64,000 nucleotides of DNA from Epiperipatus broadwayi (taxonomy: Eukaryota > Onychophora > Udeonychophora > Euonychophora > Peripatidae), in assembly GCA_028023455.1 (NCBI GenBank), contig JAQFVV010000319.1, positions 744,001 through 808,000 of the forward strand. The letters run 5' to 3'. The position numbers and the translations under genes are program-made. Shown here in pieces: positions 28,500-39,215 of this stretch. The notes beneath the pieces were generated by a model. The model had not been told where the DNA came from and searched no databases. It was given only the letters and a program-made list of their open reading frames with translations. The stretch's first letter is position 1. Each line of letters opens with the position of its first letter.

Positions 28500-30384
28500 T
28501 ACCTTTTAACCAGTTGTTTATTATTAATTCCCAGTATCGGTTCAAAGCAATTGTGTTATTATATTCATTTATTAGTTTATAAATTTCCCAATATTTGTAC
28601 TTATTACTAAATTGCTCTGGGATTTTTGATTCTGTTTTACAATGATATATTAATTGTTCAAAATATGATAATTTTTTTGGTGGTGGTTTATCAGTTGGCT
28701 ATGAGCTGCTTAATTTTTGGAAATTTTTTAACAATATCAATTATATTGTTCCTCATTGTCTGTTTGTCAAAAGTACCAATATCATGTAATCCCAAACCAT
28801 TTTAATTCAGTGGTTGACATAGTTTTGCCATTGATATTGCCACAACATTCCTTGACCATAGTAGCTAATTACAAATGCTCCTAATTTTAGAGATAAAAGT
28901 CTTTGAGAAAGCAACCACTGGCATAAAGTAAACTATCTTAGTCATCATCAAACTGTTAATTAATTGAATCTTAGAATATACTGACATATAGGTATTGGCT
29001 AGAGAGTCTGCTATTTGCTGGATTTCATTTTTCAATTTGTTCTGCAAATGACATCTCATGCCAGTAGTCCCCAGATGGAATGGAAACCAAAGGAATGAGC
29101 CTGGCTTTGCCTGGAAAATGAATGTCCATGGCCTTCCCATGAATATGGTCCATGCTGCTGTTTTTTTCTGGATTGAAACCTAGTTTAATTCCTTTGAGTA
29201 TTCTTCTAAAATCATCTGTAGTTTTGGTATCTGCTTTTTTGATGTCAGGAAAACTGTAATATCATCCACATATGCAATACAGGTCAATCTTTGACCTGTT
29301 CCCAGTATCTCCATTCCCTCAAATGCCTGTTGAGTCGAACAAGAAGAGGATTTATATAAAAAATGAATAAGATGACACTAAGTGGGGACCCTTGTGAAAG
29401 TGATTTAGTTGGTGTGAAAGCTGGTGAATTTCTGCCATTTAGGGTAATGTGAAGTTCATGATTTAAGAGCAAATTTGCTATAACATATATATGTGATTTT
29501 GGCTTTTCAATTTCATTCAATAATCTCAACAGTATAGATATATCAACATTGTCAACAGCCGAAGCAATATCCAGCTGTACAACAATCAGGTCATATCTTT
29601 TCTTTTCTCTAACCGATGTCAAAATAGCCTTAAATAATATAGCAGTTTGTGTGGTAAATAAATGTTTTTTGCAAATTGAGCTGGAGAAATCATCGGCAAA
29701 ATAAATGGTTCTATTTTATCTTTAATTACTTTCTCTAAAATCTTTATGGGCAATGGATCCATTGATATTGGCCTTATCTCTGATAACAAAGGAATGGTTT
29801 TTTATTATTAAATGGTACCATCGCGATCGTATTAACTCCCTCCATTGTTATTATTCCCTGTGGTAAATAATTTGCCAGCTGGCACAGGCATATGCTTGTC
29901 AGCTTGTCAAGGTGTTTTAATATGAACAGAGGTAACAGTTGTTGGGCATTTTATTCATTTTCATTATAACATCATCTATTGCATATGGTGATTCAATCTC
30001 TGCCATTCCAAATACATTTGGCTGGTATTGTATCAATTTCCCTGATCCCAGCTTATCTTTAAAATAGTTAAGAATTGGTAAGATCATATTATTTCCAGTA
30101 AATGTTTCATTGTTGATTTTAATTGCTAATGGCACATTGATTTCAGATCCCCTCCCTAATGCCCATCTAATGTATTGCCGAGTCCATGTGTGTTGATGCA
30201 TTAGGCATATTCTACGTTTTTTATTTTTTAAATAACTCTTCAGTGTTTTACATCCCTTGTTATAAGCATTTGTTAGTAAATGTATACCCTTCTGTGTGTG
30301 TTGAGTAGGGATTATCACCACAATACGTTTATGAATTTGTTCTGCAAGCTTCAACAAGCCTAAGGGTGGTGGCTGATTTTTCAC
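28500..30384 (-). pseudogene. LINE ORF2 reverse transcriptase region
   Basis: This would synthesise cDNA by target-primed reverse transcription. Pieces in order are: 30384-29917 (linker and N-terminal RT fingers, ending AIDDVIMKMNKMP); 29830-29650 in shifted frames (an ISM-P-like motif); 29622-29284 with LDIASAVDNVDIS (first catalytic Asp of motif A), SQGSPLSVILF and YIN-LL; then CIAYVDDITVF at about 29285-29250, with the catalytic YVDD intact; and 29140-28865 (thumb-like). At least three frameshifts and several stops separate the pieces. Motif order and spacing match LINE RTs well. Confidence 0.8.
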
Positions 30385-30468
30385 TATATGATTAATGTTA
30401 AATCACAGGATATTAATGTAAGCTAAATATTGCTGTATTGGGTTAAAAGTCATTGAAAGAATCTTATT

Positions 30469-31230
30469 TCAGATAATATAAGTCTCTGAAAAAATAAATT
30501 CGGGTGTTAAGGTTGGAATCAACATTCTTATTGTTCTAGTTAGTGGCAGTCTAGAGACTTGTATATTACTCAGGTCAATTGATATGAACTGAGCTGAGTG
30601 ATCAGAAATCCCTGATGGGATTAACTTCATGCTTATTACATGATGAAACACTGGAGAGTAAAAACAAAGATCAATTAATGTTGAAAATCGGCAATTATGA
30701 AATGAAACAGCATCTTCAGGTAAGTAACCCCTTGCACTCATCAATGGAACTGATAATTTATGTATCCACTTATTTACAAACTCATCATATGTTACATAGC
30801 AGTCTCCGATCAAAATTTTTGGATTAGCTGTAGATCCCAGTGTTGAATTAATTGTGGCAATTATTGTATTTATTTTATATTTTAGCAATGGCATATAAAC
30901 AAAGATTACATTTATTTTAATTATTTTGTGAAATAAAGCAATGATTAATAGATTTGCATCAATGTATATGATTTGAAAATTGGTAAACTAGCAAGCGGTA
31001 GCTATCAAAAGACCTGTACCAGCTGATGGAGAGGTAGAGTCTCTTGAACATGCAACAAAGCCCTCACTATTTAGAAATTTTGCTGGATCAATTTGTGACC
31101 CTGCATAAATTTTGGTTTCAAGCAGTCCCATTATATAAGGTTTTGTTTCCCTGATCCATTGTTTCAACTTAAATATTTTTTCTATTAAATTCAAACCCCG
31201 TACATTAAAAGAAGCAATTTTAATTTTCAT
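30469..31230 (-). pseudogene. LINE ORF2 APE-type endonuclease
   Basis: Nicks target DNA to prime reverse transcription. Frame 31230-30988 begins MKIKIASFNVRGLN (catalytic Asn region) and contains LLETK (metal-binding Glu). After a stop, frame 30894-30469 continues with IGDCYVT, where a GDFN motif is usual, and SGISDHSAQF, the conserved C-terminal SDH. Loss of the Asn of GDFN and the internal stops indicate inactivity. ORF1 lies directly upstream, the standard LINE order. Confidence 0.8.
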
Positions 31231-31391
31231 TTATAAAGATTTACCTTTACTTTGAATTTATTTGAATTTACTTTCTCTTTAATTATACTTATCTTAGGCT
31301 GTCTATCAATTGTAAATCTTGTGAATCTTCGAACTCATTTTCAGTTTAAACATCAGTATATCTGTCCATTCTATACCGTTGTCCTGTGTCA

Positions 31392-32963
31392 TCAAACATA
31401 AGCTCTCCTAATTTTAGCTTTTTCCTGTTTTCCTGTTTTTGAGGGCCTTCCTGGCTTTCTCTTTTGTTCAATATTACTCTTATTAACTTGCTGCATATTT
31501 GGCATTATTGTCTGAGTAATCGCAATATCCGTATTGTTCCTAGTTCTTTGCTTTTTAGTTAATTCCAGTTCTTTGTCCAAATTCATATTCTCTTCATAAT
31601 ATTGCTTCCCATCAACATTTTTTGTGTGTTTGTCTATATTTTTTTCTAAAGCTTTAACCGCTTGCATTTGTATATCATTCCCTTTTTTTCTTTTATTTTT
31701 GTATTATTTATCTTAAGGTACACTTTTTCCTCCAACCTTAATGAAGAATCTAGAATCTCACCAATATTACTATCGTCATTATTTACATTTGCAGTTTCAC
31801 TTTCTTGCTTATCTGTATTCATATGTGTTTATATATAATTTTTTTCCTTTTCACTTCCCTGAGTTACCACATCCGATGTCAATATTTGCCTTATATCCCT
31901 TTGTTTATAGCTTTTCTTTTCTAGTCTTCTGATAAATCAAATCCTTTATTATTTTCATTCTTTGAATAGTCTATAATCAAATGGCTTCTTTCTCCACAGC
32001 CAAAACATTGTGGTCTTAGCTTTTTAATGTTTAGGTATAACACTAGTCCCTGATCCATAATTAGCCTCGGAATTTCTTCTGGCTTAATATGCTGGTGCAG
32101 CTTTATCTTAAAATGATAACTGTTGGTGTATATAAGTGTGGGTGTATCATTGCACAAGATTTGTTTAATGTATATGGCATGTCCAAATGATTGGAGCATT
32201 CTTTTGAAATCATGAAAGCTAAACCCAAAATATGCATTTTTAATGATTCCAGAAAAATAATTTTTCAGATTTTCATCAACAATAATCATTACATATTTGA
32301 ATCTCATTTTTTGATTTTCATTGAAAAATTGTATAGCTATATAACGCGAGTTTGTACGTTCACCTATTTCTGAGACTGAGTTCCAAAAGTGTTCTTCTGT
32401 TAGTTTTTCATATAATAACTCTTTGTGAAATTTATATAAAGTTAGATTTCTGTCTGTAATTGCGAGCACTAATGATCTATTAAAAAAGAATTTTTCAAAA
32501 GATTCATATAACTTGTTCGATATTGTATTATTAAACTGGATGTTGATTTCTTAAATTTCTTCTTCTATCCAAATATCTTCAGTTTGTTCTGTTAGATGAT
32601 TAGGTGTCTCATCTTCATTTTCTAAACTTAGTTCAAAAATGTCTATTGAATTGGGTCTCCTGAATCTGCCTATTTGTCCTTCCCCTCCGTTTTTTTGTGT
32701 TCTCTTGCTGTATAATATTTTCTAATATTGCTTTTTTTCATATGTCATAGCATCGACCGGGACGCGAATCCACATCCGTCTGCAACCAACTATTTGCTTG
32801 CAAGGCATGTGCGATGCCCTCTCGGCTAACAACGCTTGACTTTTTGTGTTTTCATTGCAGCAATATTTGCATAAGATTTTTTTTCCTTACTGGCTTTTGC
32901 AACTGATTTAACATCTTTGTTATTTCTTTTACTAATAACGCAATTGTTATCTGGAGACGCCAT
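31392..32963 (-). pseudogene. LINE ORF1 (nucleic-acid-binding protein), interrupted by a SINE
   Basis: The minus-strand frame appears to start at 32963 (MASPDNNC...). It runs into a 136-bp SINE insertion at 32705-32840, resumes with NGGEGQIGRFRRPNSID and continues into the 182-codon frame 32469-31921. That part ends with CFGCGERSHLIIDY, a zinc knuckle (C-x2-C-x4-H) whose last cysteine is replaced. A lysine-rich piece (31667-31392, with KKQRTRNN and KPGRPSKTGK) follows. ORF1 proteins package LINE RNA. Removing the SINE by eye restores frame continuity, so it landed in an intact or nearly intact ORF1. Confidence 0.7.
32705..32840 (-). mobile_element. tRNA-derived SINE inserted in LINE ORF1
   Basis: Flanked by 13-bp direct repeats TTTTTGTGTTCTC (32692-32704) and TTTTTGTGTTTTC (32841-32853), one mismatch. 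On the minus strand the head (88 nt, 32836-32749) folds like a class II tRNA: 7-bp acceptor AGCGTTG/CGATGCT with two G-T pairs, A-box-like TTAGCCGAGAGGG (32829-32817), loop CTTGCAA with a TGC anticodon but only a 3-bp stem, a long variable arm, and B-box-like GGATTCGCGTCCC (32771-32759). A short tail TGACATATGAAAAAAA follows. A diverged relative lies at 42443-42544. Confidence 0.85.
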
Positions 32964-33171
32964 TTCAACTAGATGACTACATTTTTCTAAGGACAAAATA
33001 ATAAAAAAAAACTTACTTTGTTAACAGCGTCTTTTCTTATAATCCGGAATCGTTTATACTTTTCAAAATAATAAGATTTTTAAACTAATAATTAGATTTC
33101 GTTTGCCTTTAATGAAGTACATTCAAGAGCTTTTGTAAGTTTGTTCCTACTTATTGACAGCAGGACTGCAC

Positions 33172-33310
<139 letters not shown>

Positions 33311-34239
33311 AATTAATTTTTTTTTTGTTAGTTCCAAGCAATTATACCATGCAAGAGTAAAAAATCCATTATTTGCTTCACTCTGACAAACTGGCAGAGG
33401 ACAGGCCAAAAACCTATTGCTGAGTCATGTCACAAAAGCCATTTTCAACAGGAAAAAAACATTTGAATGTGTGTCCAGTATGGATTCACCATAGAAGAGG
33501 GAAAAGCTGATGTCCTGTGCTACAGGAAGAACCAAGCAACAAAACAAGATTGAATTTTATATCTGCGCAACCAAAATGAATGTGAAATAATGATTTAAAC
33601 CCTCTTCCATCATAGCTATGGTTTTAAAAATCAACTCTACCAATATCTAAATATTGAACCTAAACTTTTGAAAGAATAAGTATAAACTTTAAACTATTTT
33701 TTAGTTAATTATTGTTTCATATCTAATAAAACATATTAATGTATAATTATTTACTTAATCCATTTGAAAGCAGCTGTGGCAAGAGATTGTAATTTGTTCT
33801 ATTTAAATATCACACCACAATTTAGATAGTGTTAATGGTAATAAATATGATTATTAAAGGCAATTAACTTGTAACTGCAATCTTTCTTCATGGTATTAAA
33901 AGGTGTATAATAGTTAAATCATTTATCCACTTTATTTAAAAGGTAAATAATATGTTAAAGCAGTAAATTTATTAAATTACAAATGAAGTTTAGTCGTGTT
34001 GCATAGAGAAGACATATGAAGATAATATTGAATAAACATTGGTTTGAGGTAACTATTCTTGTGTTGTAAGACAAAATTATTGATAAAAGTGAACACTGGT
34101 ATCCGCCAATGCAGGTTATGCTACTTATATGTATGCGATTCTCATTCTTATGTAATGCATTAGTGTTAGATGATTGTAACATCATTTGCGACTTCTGTTT
34201 CCTTCCAATCATTATTTCGTTTAAACAGTAAGGTGTGGT
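33311..34239. other. Non-coding DNA
   Basis: The 97-codon minus-strand frame at 33955-34248 has no recognisable motif. No repeat or RNA gene was noticed. Confidence 0.4.
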
Positions 34240-35830
34240 AAAGATCAAGAAAAGGAAGAAGAAGAAAGAAAGTAGGCAAGTGAGCTAAAAAATTAAAAAT
34301 ATTTCTTTTTGTTCACTGATTTAAATTTGCTTATATTCTGTCTAACCTCAACATTCAGAGGTCAAAGTTGAAAGTTTAAAATTTAATTATTCAGAGTTTG
34401 AATTAAAATATGATGTAAAAAAGATTCAAATTTTACTTCATTAAAATGTTATAATATTTTTGTACTGTAATAAATATTTTTTGTTATTGTAATTAATAAA
34501 ACTAAGTAAAAATGTTAAGAAAAACAGTAAAATGTAATTTAAGAAATGGACAATTCAAGTCTAAAGTGTAATTAATTTTTTTCTTAAAAGCTCATGTTTT
34601 CTCATGCATCGTCATTCTCTTCTTTGCCATCTTCATTAACTGCTCATAAAAATTTTGTCTTATTTTTTTAGAAGCCAAGTTATGAATAAAAATAAATATT
34701 GTAACATAATCCTGATGACACAATGCTAAATTCACAGTGAGTGACCATTTATTCCGGATACGATGTAATATCTAATTATTTATTCAAAGCCTCATACATT
34801 TTCTGAGAGGTGTTTGACTTGCATTGTCTAGACATATACATGTTAAAACGAAGCCCTCTCTCATAATATGTCTTTTTAGAGAGATGAAGAAATGTAACTT
34901 AAATACTCTTAAAATGTAAAGCAGTGAAAGAAGTTAAAAACCTTAATAATTTAGAGTTTCTATGAATGGATTTTATAAGAAACTAAAATATGTAAAACCA
35001 AAAAGAAGAAATATACTGAAATGGTTTTTATAATATAAAAACAAAACATATGAAGAGCAATGAAAAAACGAATGGATACATCTTAAGTCTATCAAGAAGG
35101 AATTAGCAGCAGACTCTAACAAAAGTTTTAATATTGAAAGGATGACCATCTAAAGGACAGCGACATTTATAACAATTTACTTATGGACTTTATTATTATT
35201 TATATTTTATCATTTAAAACAATAATGTCCAACAATAAGTTTATAAGAATAATATATACCAGTTAAATATCAATAAATATTACGGTATAATACATATTTG
35301 TTTTTTTGTCATTTATTATCTTAGCTTTTTTATCTTTTCTTAAATTCTTACCATTTGAATATTAATAAATTATTAACCTTAAGGAGACTGAATTGTTTGC
35401 ATAAAATATTGTTTATGTAAAATATCAAATGAATTCCATAATAGACAGCAAAATAAGATTTTATAGTTAACCCAGTTAGTCATAGTTTAATTTAAGAATG
35501 CTGATAACGTATAATTTCCTCCCGTGGATTTCTCAGTAGTCGGGTAGTGCCCGGGTTTAAACCAGCATAAATTCTGAAACCATAGAGAATTTAATTTCCC
35601 TTCAGTTAATTAAGTGGTTTAATGATCTGAAAAGATAGTCGTGGTATATAATATTTTTAAGAATATACATAGGTGTGATCATTAGTATAATTTACGATTA
35701 AATTATATATATATGTTTAATCTTACATCACTTATTGGTTCAATGAATTTTAGGTTCTGATATCATAACAAATGATATTCCTTTATTATCAAACATCAAT
35801 TTTACAAATTTGCTGTATAACTACAAATGG
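34240..35830 (+). repeat. Long dispersed repeat, copy 1 (empty site for the 43.2-kb transposon)
   Basis: About 1.6 kb that align along their length with 42042-44865. Anchor blocks include AATTTGCTTATATTCT, TGTTATTGTAATTAATAAAACTAAG, AATATTGTAACAT-ATC, GAGATGAAGAAA-GTAACTTAAATACT, TCCTCCC-TG-ATTT and TATTAGTATAATTTA. It is non-coding in both copies. At 35245-35265 it reads AGTTTATAAGAATAATATAT, the uninterrupted form of the site that holds a 1134-bp transposon in copy 2. The family is unknown. Confidence 0.8.
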
Positions 35831-36365
35831 TACTTAGCATGAAATGGTTAAGAGTGATTATGGCTATTTAATATAAAAAAATACAGAATAATAATTTGGT
35901 GAGAAATATGGGATCAGAGAAGAGGTTAATTGTTTAAATCATAACTGATTTAAATTTTATAATAGTTGTTGAGTGTTAACGTTAAGAGATAATATAAGGA
36001 AATAATATAAATTAAGTGCACATATAAAAAAACAACCAGTGAAATGACAGGCAGTAAAATAATCAGGCAGATAATAATAAATAAAACCATGGAGTGAAAC
36101 GGTAAATTGACACACCAAATTCAATAAAAAAGTTAAGTAAAAATAATTTTAAAATAGTGTTATTAAAGAAATAAATATCATAGTTGCCCATTTCTAATCA
36201 TTCCAGGCGTACAAGATCGATAGTAAGAATGCAAGCTCCAGAAAAAAGACCGAAAACGCTTTCAGTGAGGATCGTAGTAAAGATAATGACATTGTGGCAA
36301 TGATAAAGGAAATGTTTATAACACTTAAAAATCAAATAAAAGAGATGGCCAAAGAGACAGCAATA
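35831..36365. other. AT-rich non-coding DNA
   Basis: No supported feature. A 68-codon plus-strand frame from 36294 runs into the repeat cluster that follows and is not regarded as a gene. Confidence 0.4.
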
Positions 36366-36850
36366 AAGGTTTGTAATGATGGTAATATGTTAGATTATTT
36401 CCATCATCTATCAATAAACTTTGAATGTATAGAAAATGTAAAACTTTTCAAATACAAACAACATGTTAGTAATAACACACAAATAGATTACACAGATTAG
36501 TGTTTTTCTGAAGGTTTGTGATGATGGTGTTTTAGTTGTATTTATATATTGGACTATTCCCATCAAGTAATATGAGTATTGAATGTTTTAGAAAAAAAAT
36601 AACTTTATTTAAATATTCCAAATGCATTCAACTGTTACTAATAGCAGGCAAATTAGTATATGCACAACATTTTGAGAGGCTTTATTCTCCCTTTTTCCCA
36701 GTTTTTCTGGCCTGACCAGTGTCAATACAAACATGGGAATCAAACCTGGACCTTTAGATGTTTAAATATTGAATTTTAAGGTAATTCTCTAACTAACTGA
36801 GCGATTCTTCCAAAGGCAACAGTCAGAAGAAATTTCATATACTTATTTAT
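36366..36850 (-). repeat. Penelope-associated terminal repeats A and B with tRNA-like module
   Basis: Two minus-strand copies in tandem: a partial one (36366-36490) and a fuller one (about 36497-36850). Read on the minus strand, B contains CTGTTGCCTTTGGAAGAATC, an A-box-like CGCTCAGTTAGTTAGAG, a B-box-like GGTCCAGGTTTGATTCCC, CACTGGTCAGGCC, AGAATAAAGCCTC and a tail with TTCAATACTCATATTA, CCAATATATAAATACAACT and CACCATCATCACAAACC. It begins right after the decayed C-terminus of the minus-strand Penelope-like protein, so it is probably that element's 3' region or pseudo-LTR rather than an independent SINE. Confidence 0.7.
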
Positions 36851-37545
36851 TTCTCCATTTTTTTCTAAGAACAAAGTAGATTAGTGGTTTCCATACAATA
36901 TAAATAATCATGATAGGTGGACTTATGGGATATTTGTGATGGTCAGGTGCGCAGTGTCTTTAAATGTTCTTCTTTGTACCTTTTCTTCTCCACCCAATAT
37001 TTTTGTACATTCTCAATTACCTATATGTTCATTGGTACATACATGGTCTACTACCTTAGGCACATTTGATTTATTATTTATAATTATCAGTTTGTTTTCT
37101 TGCAAATGCTTTTCATTAATTTCTCTGCTATTTTTAGTTTGTGTGGATAAATTACAGTAATAATAATTGTTTTTTATGTGCTGGTTCTTTTTGTTGCCAA
37201 TTTAAAGTTTTCTTAATAACAGCTGATAGATAACCATTTTTCACAAGAGTTTGTTCTATATAGAAACTTTTCTTATTACAAATATCTGATTTCTGAACAA
37301 ACATTCTTTGCTCTGTTTCATAGTGATCGTATAGCTCCATGTTTGGTGTTTCAGGTATGAGTGTATATATAGGCTAAGTATTTTCTTATATGTGTGGGTT
37401 TTTGGTAGACTGTAGTTTTGAATTTGCCATGAGGGTGTCTTGAAACCACAGCCATAAAAACTACTCTATATTCACCTACTGTTTGATGTGACAATGTGGA
37501 GGATACATCTGTTGTATGGCCACATGGTGAAGCCCTACTATATAC
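36850..37545 (-). pseudogene. Penelope-like RT/GIY-YIG remnant, minus-strand arm
   Basis: The encoded protein of such elements is a telomerase-related reverse transcriptase followed by a GIY-YIG endonuclease. Minus-strand translation gives RHPHGKFKTTVYQKPTH and YLAYIYT (C-terminal RT; about 37475-37370), then KHGAI and NRAKNVCSE, and near the left end KILGGEEKVQRRT and VWKPLI-F-LRKKW, the end of the endonuclease domain. Most of the GIY-YIG core is missing or scrambled and stops are frequent. It is the mirror image of the plus-strand copy to its right. Confidence 0.75.
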
Positions 37546-37559
37546 TTTGAAACATATCA

Positions 37560-38395
37560 ACAACATATACTTTGAAACACATCAACAACATATCCCCTAC
37601 AATTAAATTCACAATAGAATCAGAACAAAAACAGAAATTGGCATTCTTAGATGTTTTTATAACAAGAAACCCTCATGGCAAAATCAAAACAACAATTTAC
37701 TGAAAACCAACACATACAGGATAAAATTTAGCTTATACATCCAATCACACAGAAACATCAAAGCATGGAGTTATACTATAACTATGAAACATAGTAAAAT
37801 AAGTTTGTTCAGAAACCAGTGATTTGGAAGAAGAAAAGATCTATATAGAACAAACCATTATGAAAAATAGTTATCCAACATCTGCTATCAATAATATCTT
37901 AAATAGATAAAAAAGAATCATTACAAGAAAAAAACAATTATTGGTCCTGTAGTGTACCCATACATACCAAAAATAGCAACCAAATTATAGAAAATCTGCA
38001 ATCAGTGTAAAATCAGAACAGCTTTCCAGATCTTTACCATAGTACAAGAAATTCTAACATCCATAAAATCTAAACTTGAAATGCTAAAGAGAAAAACAAT
38101 TAATCTATAAAATATCTTGTGAATTTGGAAGAACGCATATTGGTGTGACTAGTCATCCCATTAAAAAGCACTTTCAAAAACACAAACTGATGATTAGAAG
38201 AGAAAAATAGATGTGTCTATGGTAGAAGACTATGTATGTATCAATGAACATACGTTCAATTGGGAAAATGCAAAAATATTGGATAGAGAAGAAAAAGTAC
38301 AAATAACCTAGTATAACTATACATAATGTATGGAAACCACTAATCAACTTTGCTCTTAGAAAAAAGTAGAGAAACAGGAGGAACTTCATAGATAT
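37560..38395 (+). pseudogene. Penelope-like RT/GIY-YIG remnant, plus-strand arm
   Basis: Plus-strand translation gives IYFETHQQHIP, FTIESEQKQKLAFLDVFITR (about 37605-37664) and KPTHTG, the C-terminal part of a Penelope-type RT. Then come TIIGPVVYPYIPKIATKL (linker), LIYKISCEFGRTHIGVTSHPIK (about 38099-38165; the GIY-YIG core, with IGVTS in place of the usual IGET) and VWKPLINFALRKK. Many stops and several frameshifts are present. It stands head-to-head with the minus-strand arm, the junction lying around 37545-37570. Downstream it runs straight into terminal repeat C. Confidence 0.8.
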
Positions 38396-38640
38396 CATTA
38401 CCTTAAAATTCAATACTCAAGAATCTAAGAATACAGGTTCGATACTGTTATTGGTCAGACCAGCAACATCTGAAGAAGGGAAGAGAATAAAACCTCTTTA
38501 AATGTTGTGTGCAAATACTAACCTGTGTGTAATTGAATGTATTTGAAATATTAAATAAGATAATTTTTTCTAAAGACATTTAATACTCATATTAGATTAT
38601 ATAAATAGTCCAATATATCAAGTAAGGTTTCAAGTAGTAT
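38395..38640 (+). repeat. Penelope-associated terminal repeat C (partial head)
   Basis: Starts within the tRNA-like module (ATTACCTTAAAATTCAATA, then ACAGGTTCGATACTG as B-box remnant) and continues with TGGTCAGACC, AGAATAAAACCTC, TGCAAATACTAACCTGTGTG and TTTAATACTCATATTAGAT, all shared with copy B. About 50 bp containing the A box are missing relative to B. It directly follows the plus-strand Penelope-like coding end. Confidence 0.7.
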
Positions 38641-39215
38641 TATTCTGCATCCTTGTTCAGGCGTAGCTAGCTTGACCAGTGACAACATTGATATAGAAGT
38701 TAAACTCTCATATATAGATTGTCGAAAAATGCACTAACGAACTGAGCTATTCTGTCAAACACAACATGTAATAGAAATTTCATATATTTATATATGAAGG
38801 TTAGTTCAAATCCTTCGGAGTTCTTTAATTTTTTTTTAATTTGAAGGATTTAGGAAAATTTCAACTAACTCCCACATATAAATGTATGAAATTTCTACTA
38901 TCTGTTGCCTTTCACAGAATAGCTCAGTTGGCTAGAGCTTTGTCTTAAATTAGATATTCGAGAATGTAAAGGTGTGAGTTTGATGCCTATGCTAATACTG
39001 TCACTGCTCAGGCTACAATCACTTGAAGAAGACTAGAATACTACCACTTGAAAGTGTCATTACTAACATAAGTTGTCAATTTGTGTGTGTTATTACTGAC
39101 AAGCTGTTTGTATTTGAAAAGTAAAGTCTAAAATTTTATATCCATTCAACATTCACTAATAGACCATAGAAATAGTCGAAAACATTACATAGCTATAAAG
39201 TTTGAAAATTAAAAA
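38630..39215. repeat. Inverted pair of terminal repeats (D minus, E plus)
   Basis: D (about 38820-38630, minus) and E (about 38848-39215, plus) face each other around a ~27-bp T/A-rich loop. Shared arm sequence includes GAAGGATTT, TATGAAATTTCTAC and GAATAGCTCAGTT. E has the best-preserved tRNA-like module: A box TAGCTCAGTTGGCTAGAG (38921-38938) and B-box-like GGTGTGAGTTTGATGCC (38971-38987). It then has ACTGCTCAGGC, GTGTGTTATTACTGACAAG and a tail. Neither copy is joined to Penelope coding sequence. Confidence 0.75.

Larger units (their letters stand above)
27709..33060 (-). mobile_element. Two-ORF APE-type LINE, degraded, with nested SINE
   Basis: A minus-strand non-LTR retrotransposon of about 5.3 kb. 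In order it carries an ORF1 with a zinc-knuckle-like motif, an APE endonuclease, reverse transcriptase with YVDD, a C-terminal HCxxC-type zinc motif, a 3' UTR with an AATAAA-like signal and a microsatellite tail. ORF1 starts near 32963, and the 5' end is not sharply defined. A TAA-rich tail fits the I/Jockey side of the LINE tree, but clade assignment is an inference. Stops and frameshifts throughout mean it is inactive. Confidence 0.8.

Noticed and set aside
32749-32836. Functional tRNA gene (TGC anticodon)
   Set aside because: The anticodon stem is only 3 bp, the arm sizes mix tRNA classes, and it is part of a SINE with its own target duplication.
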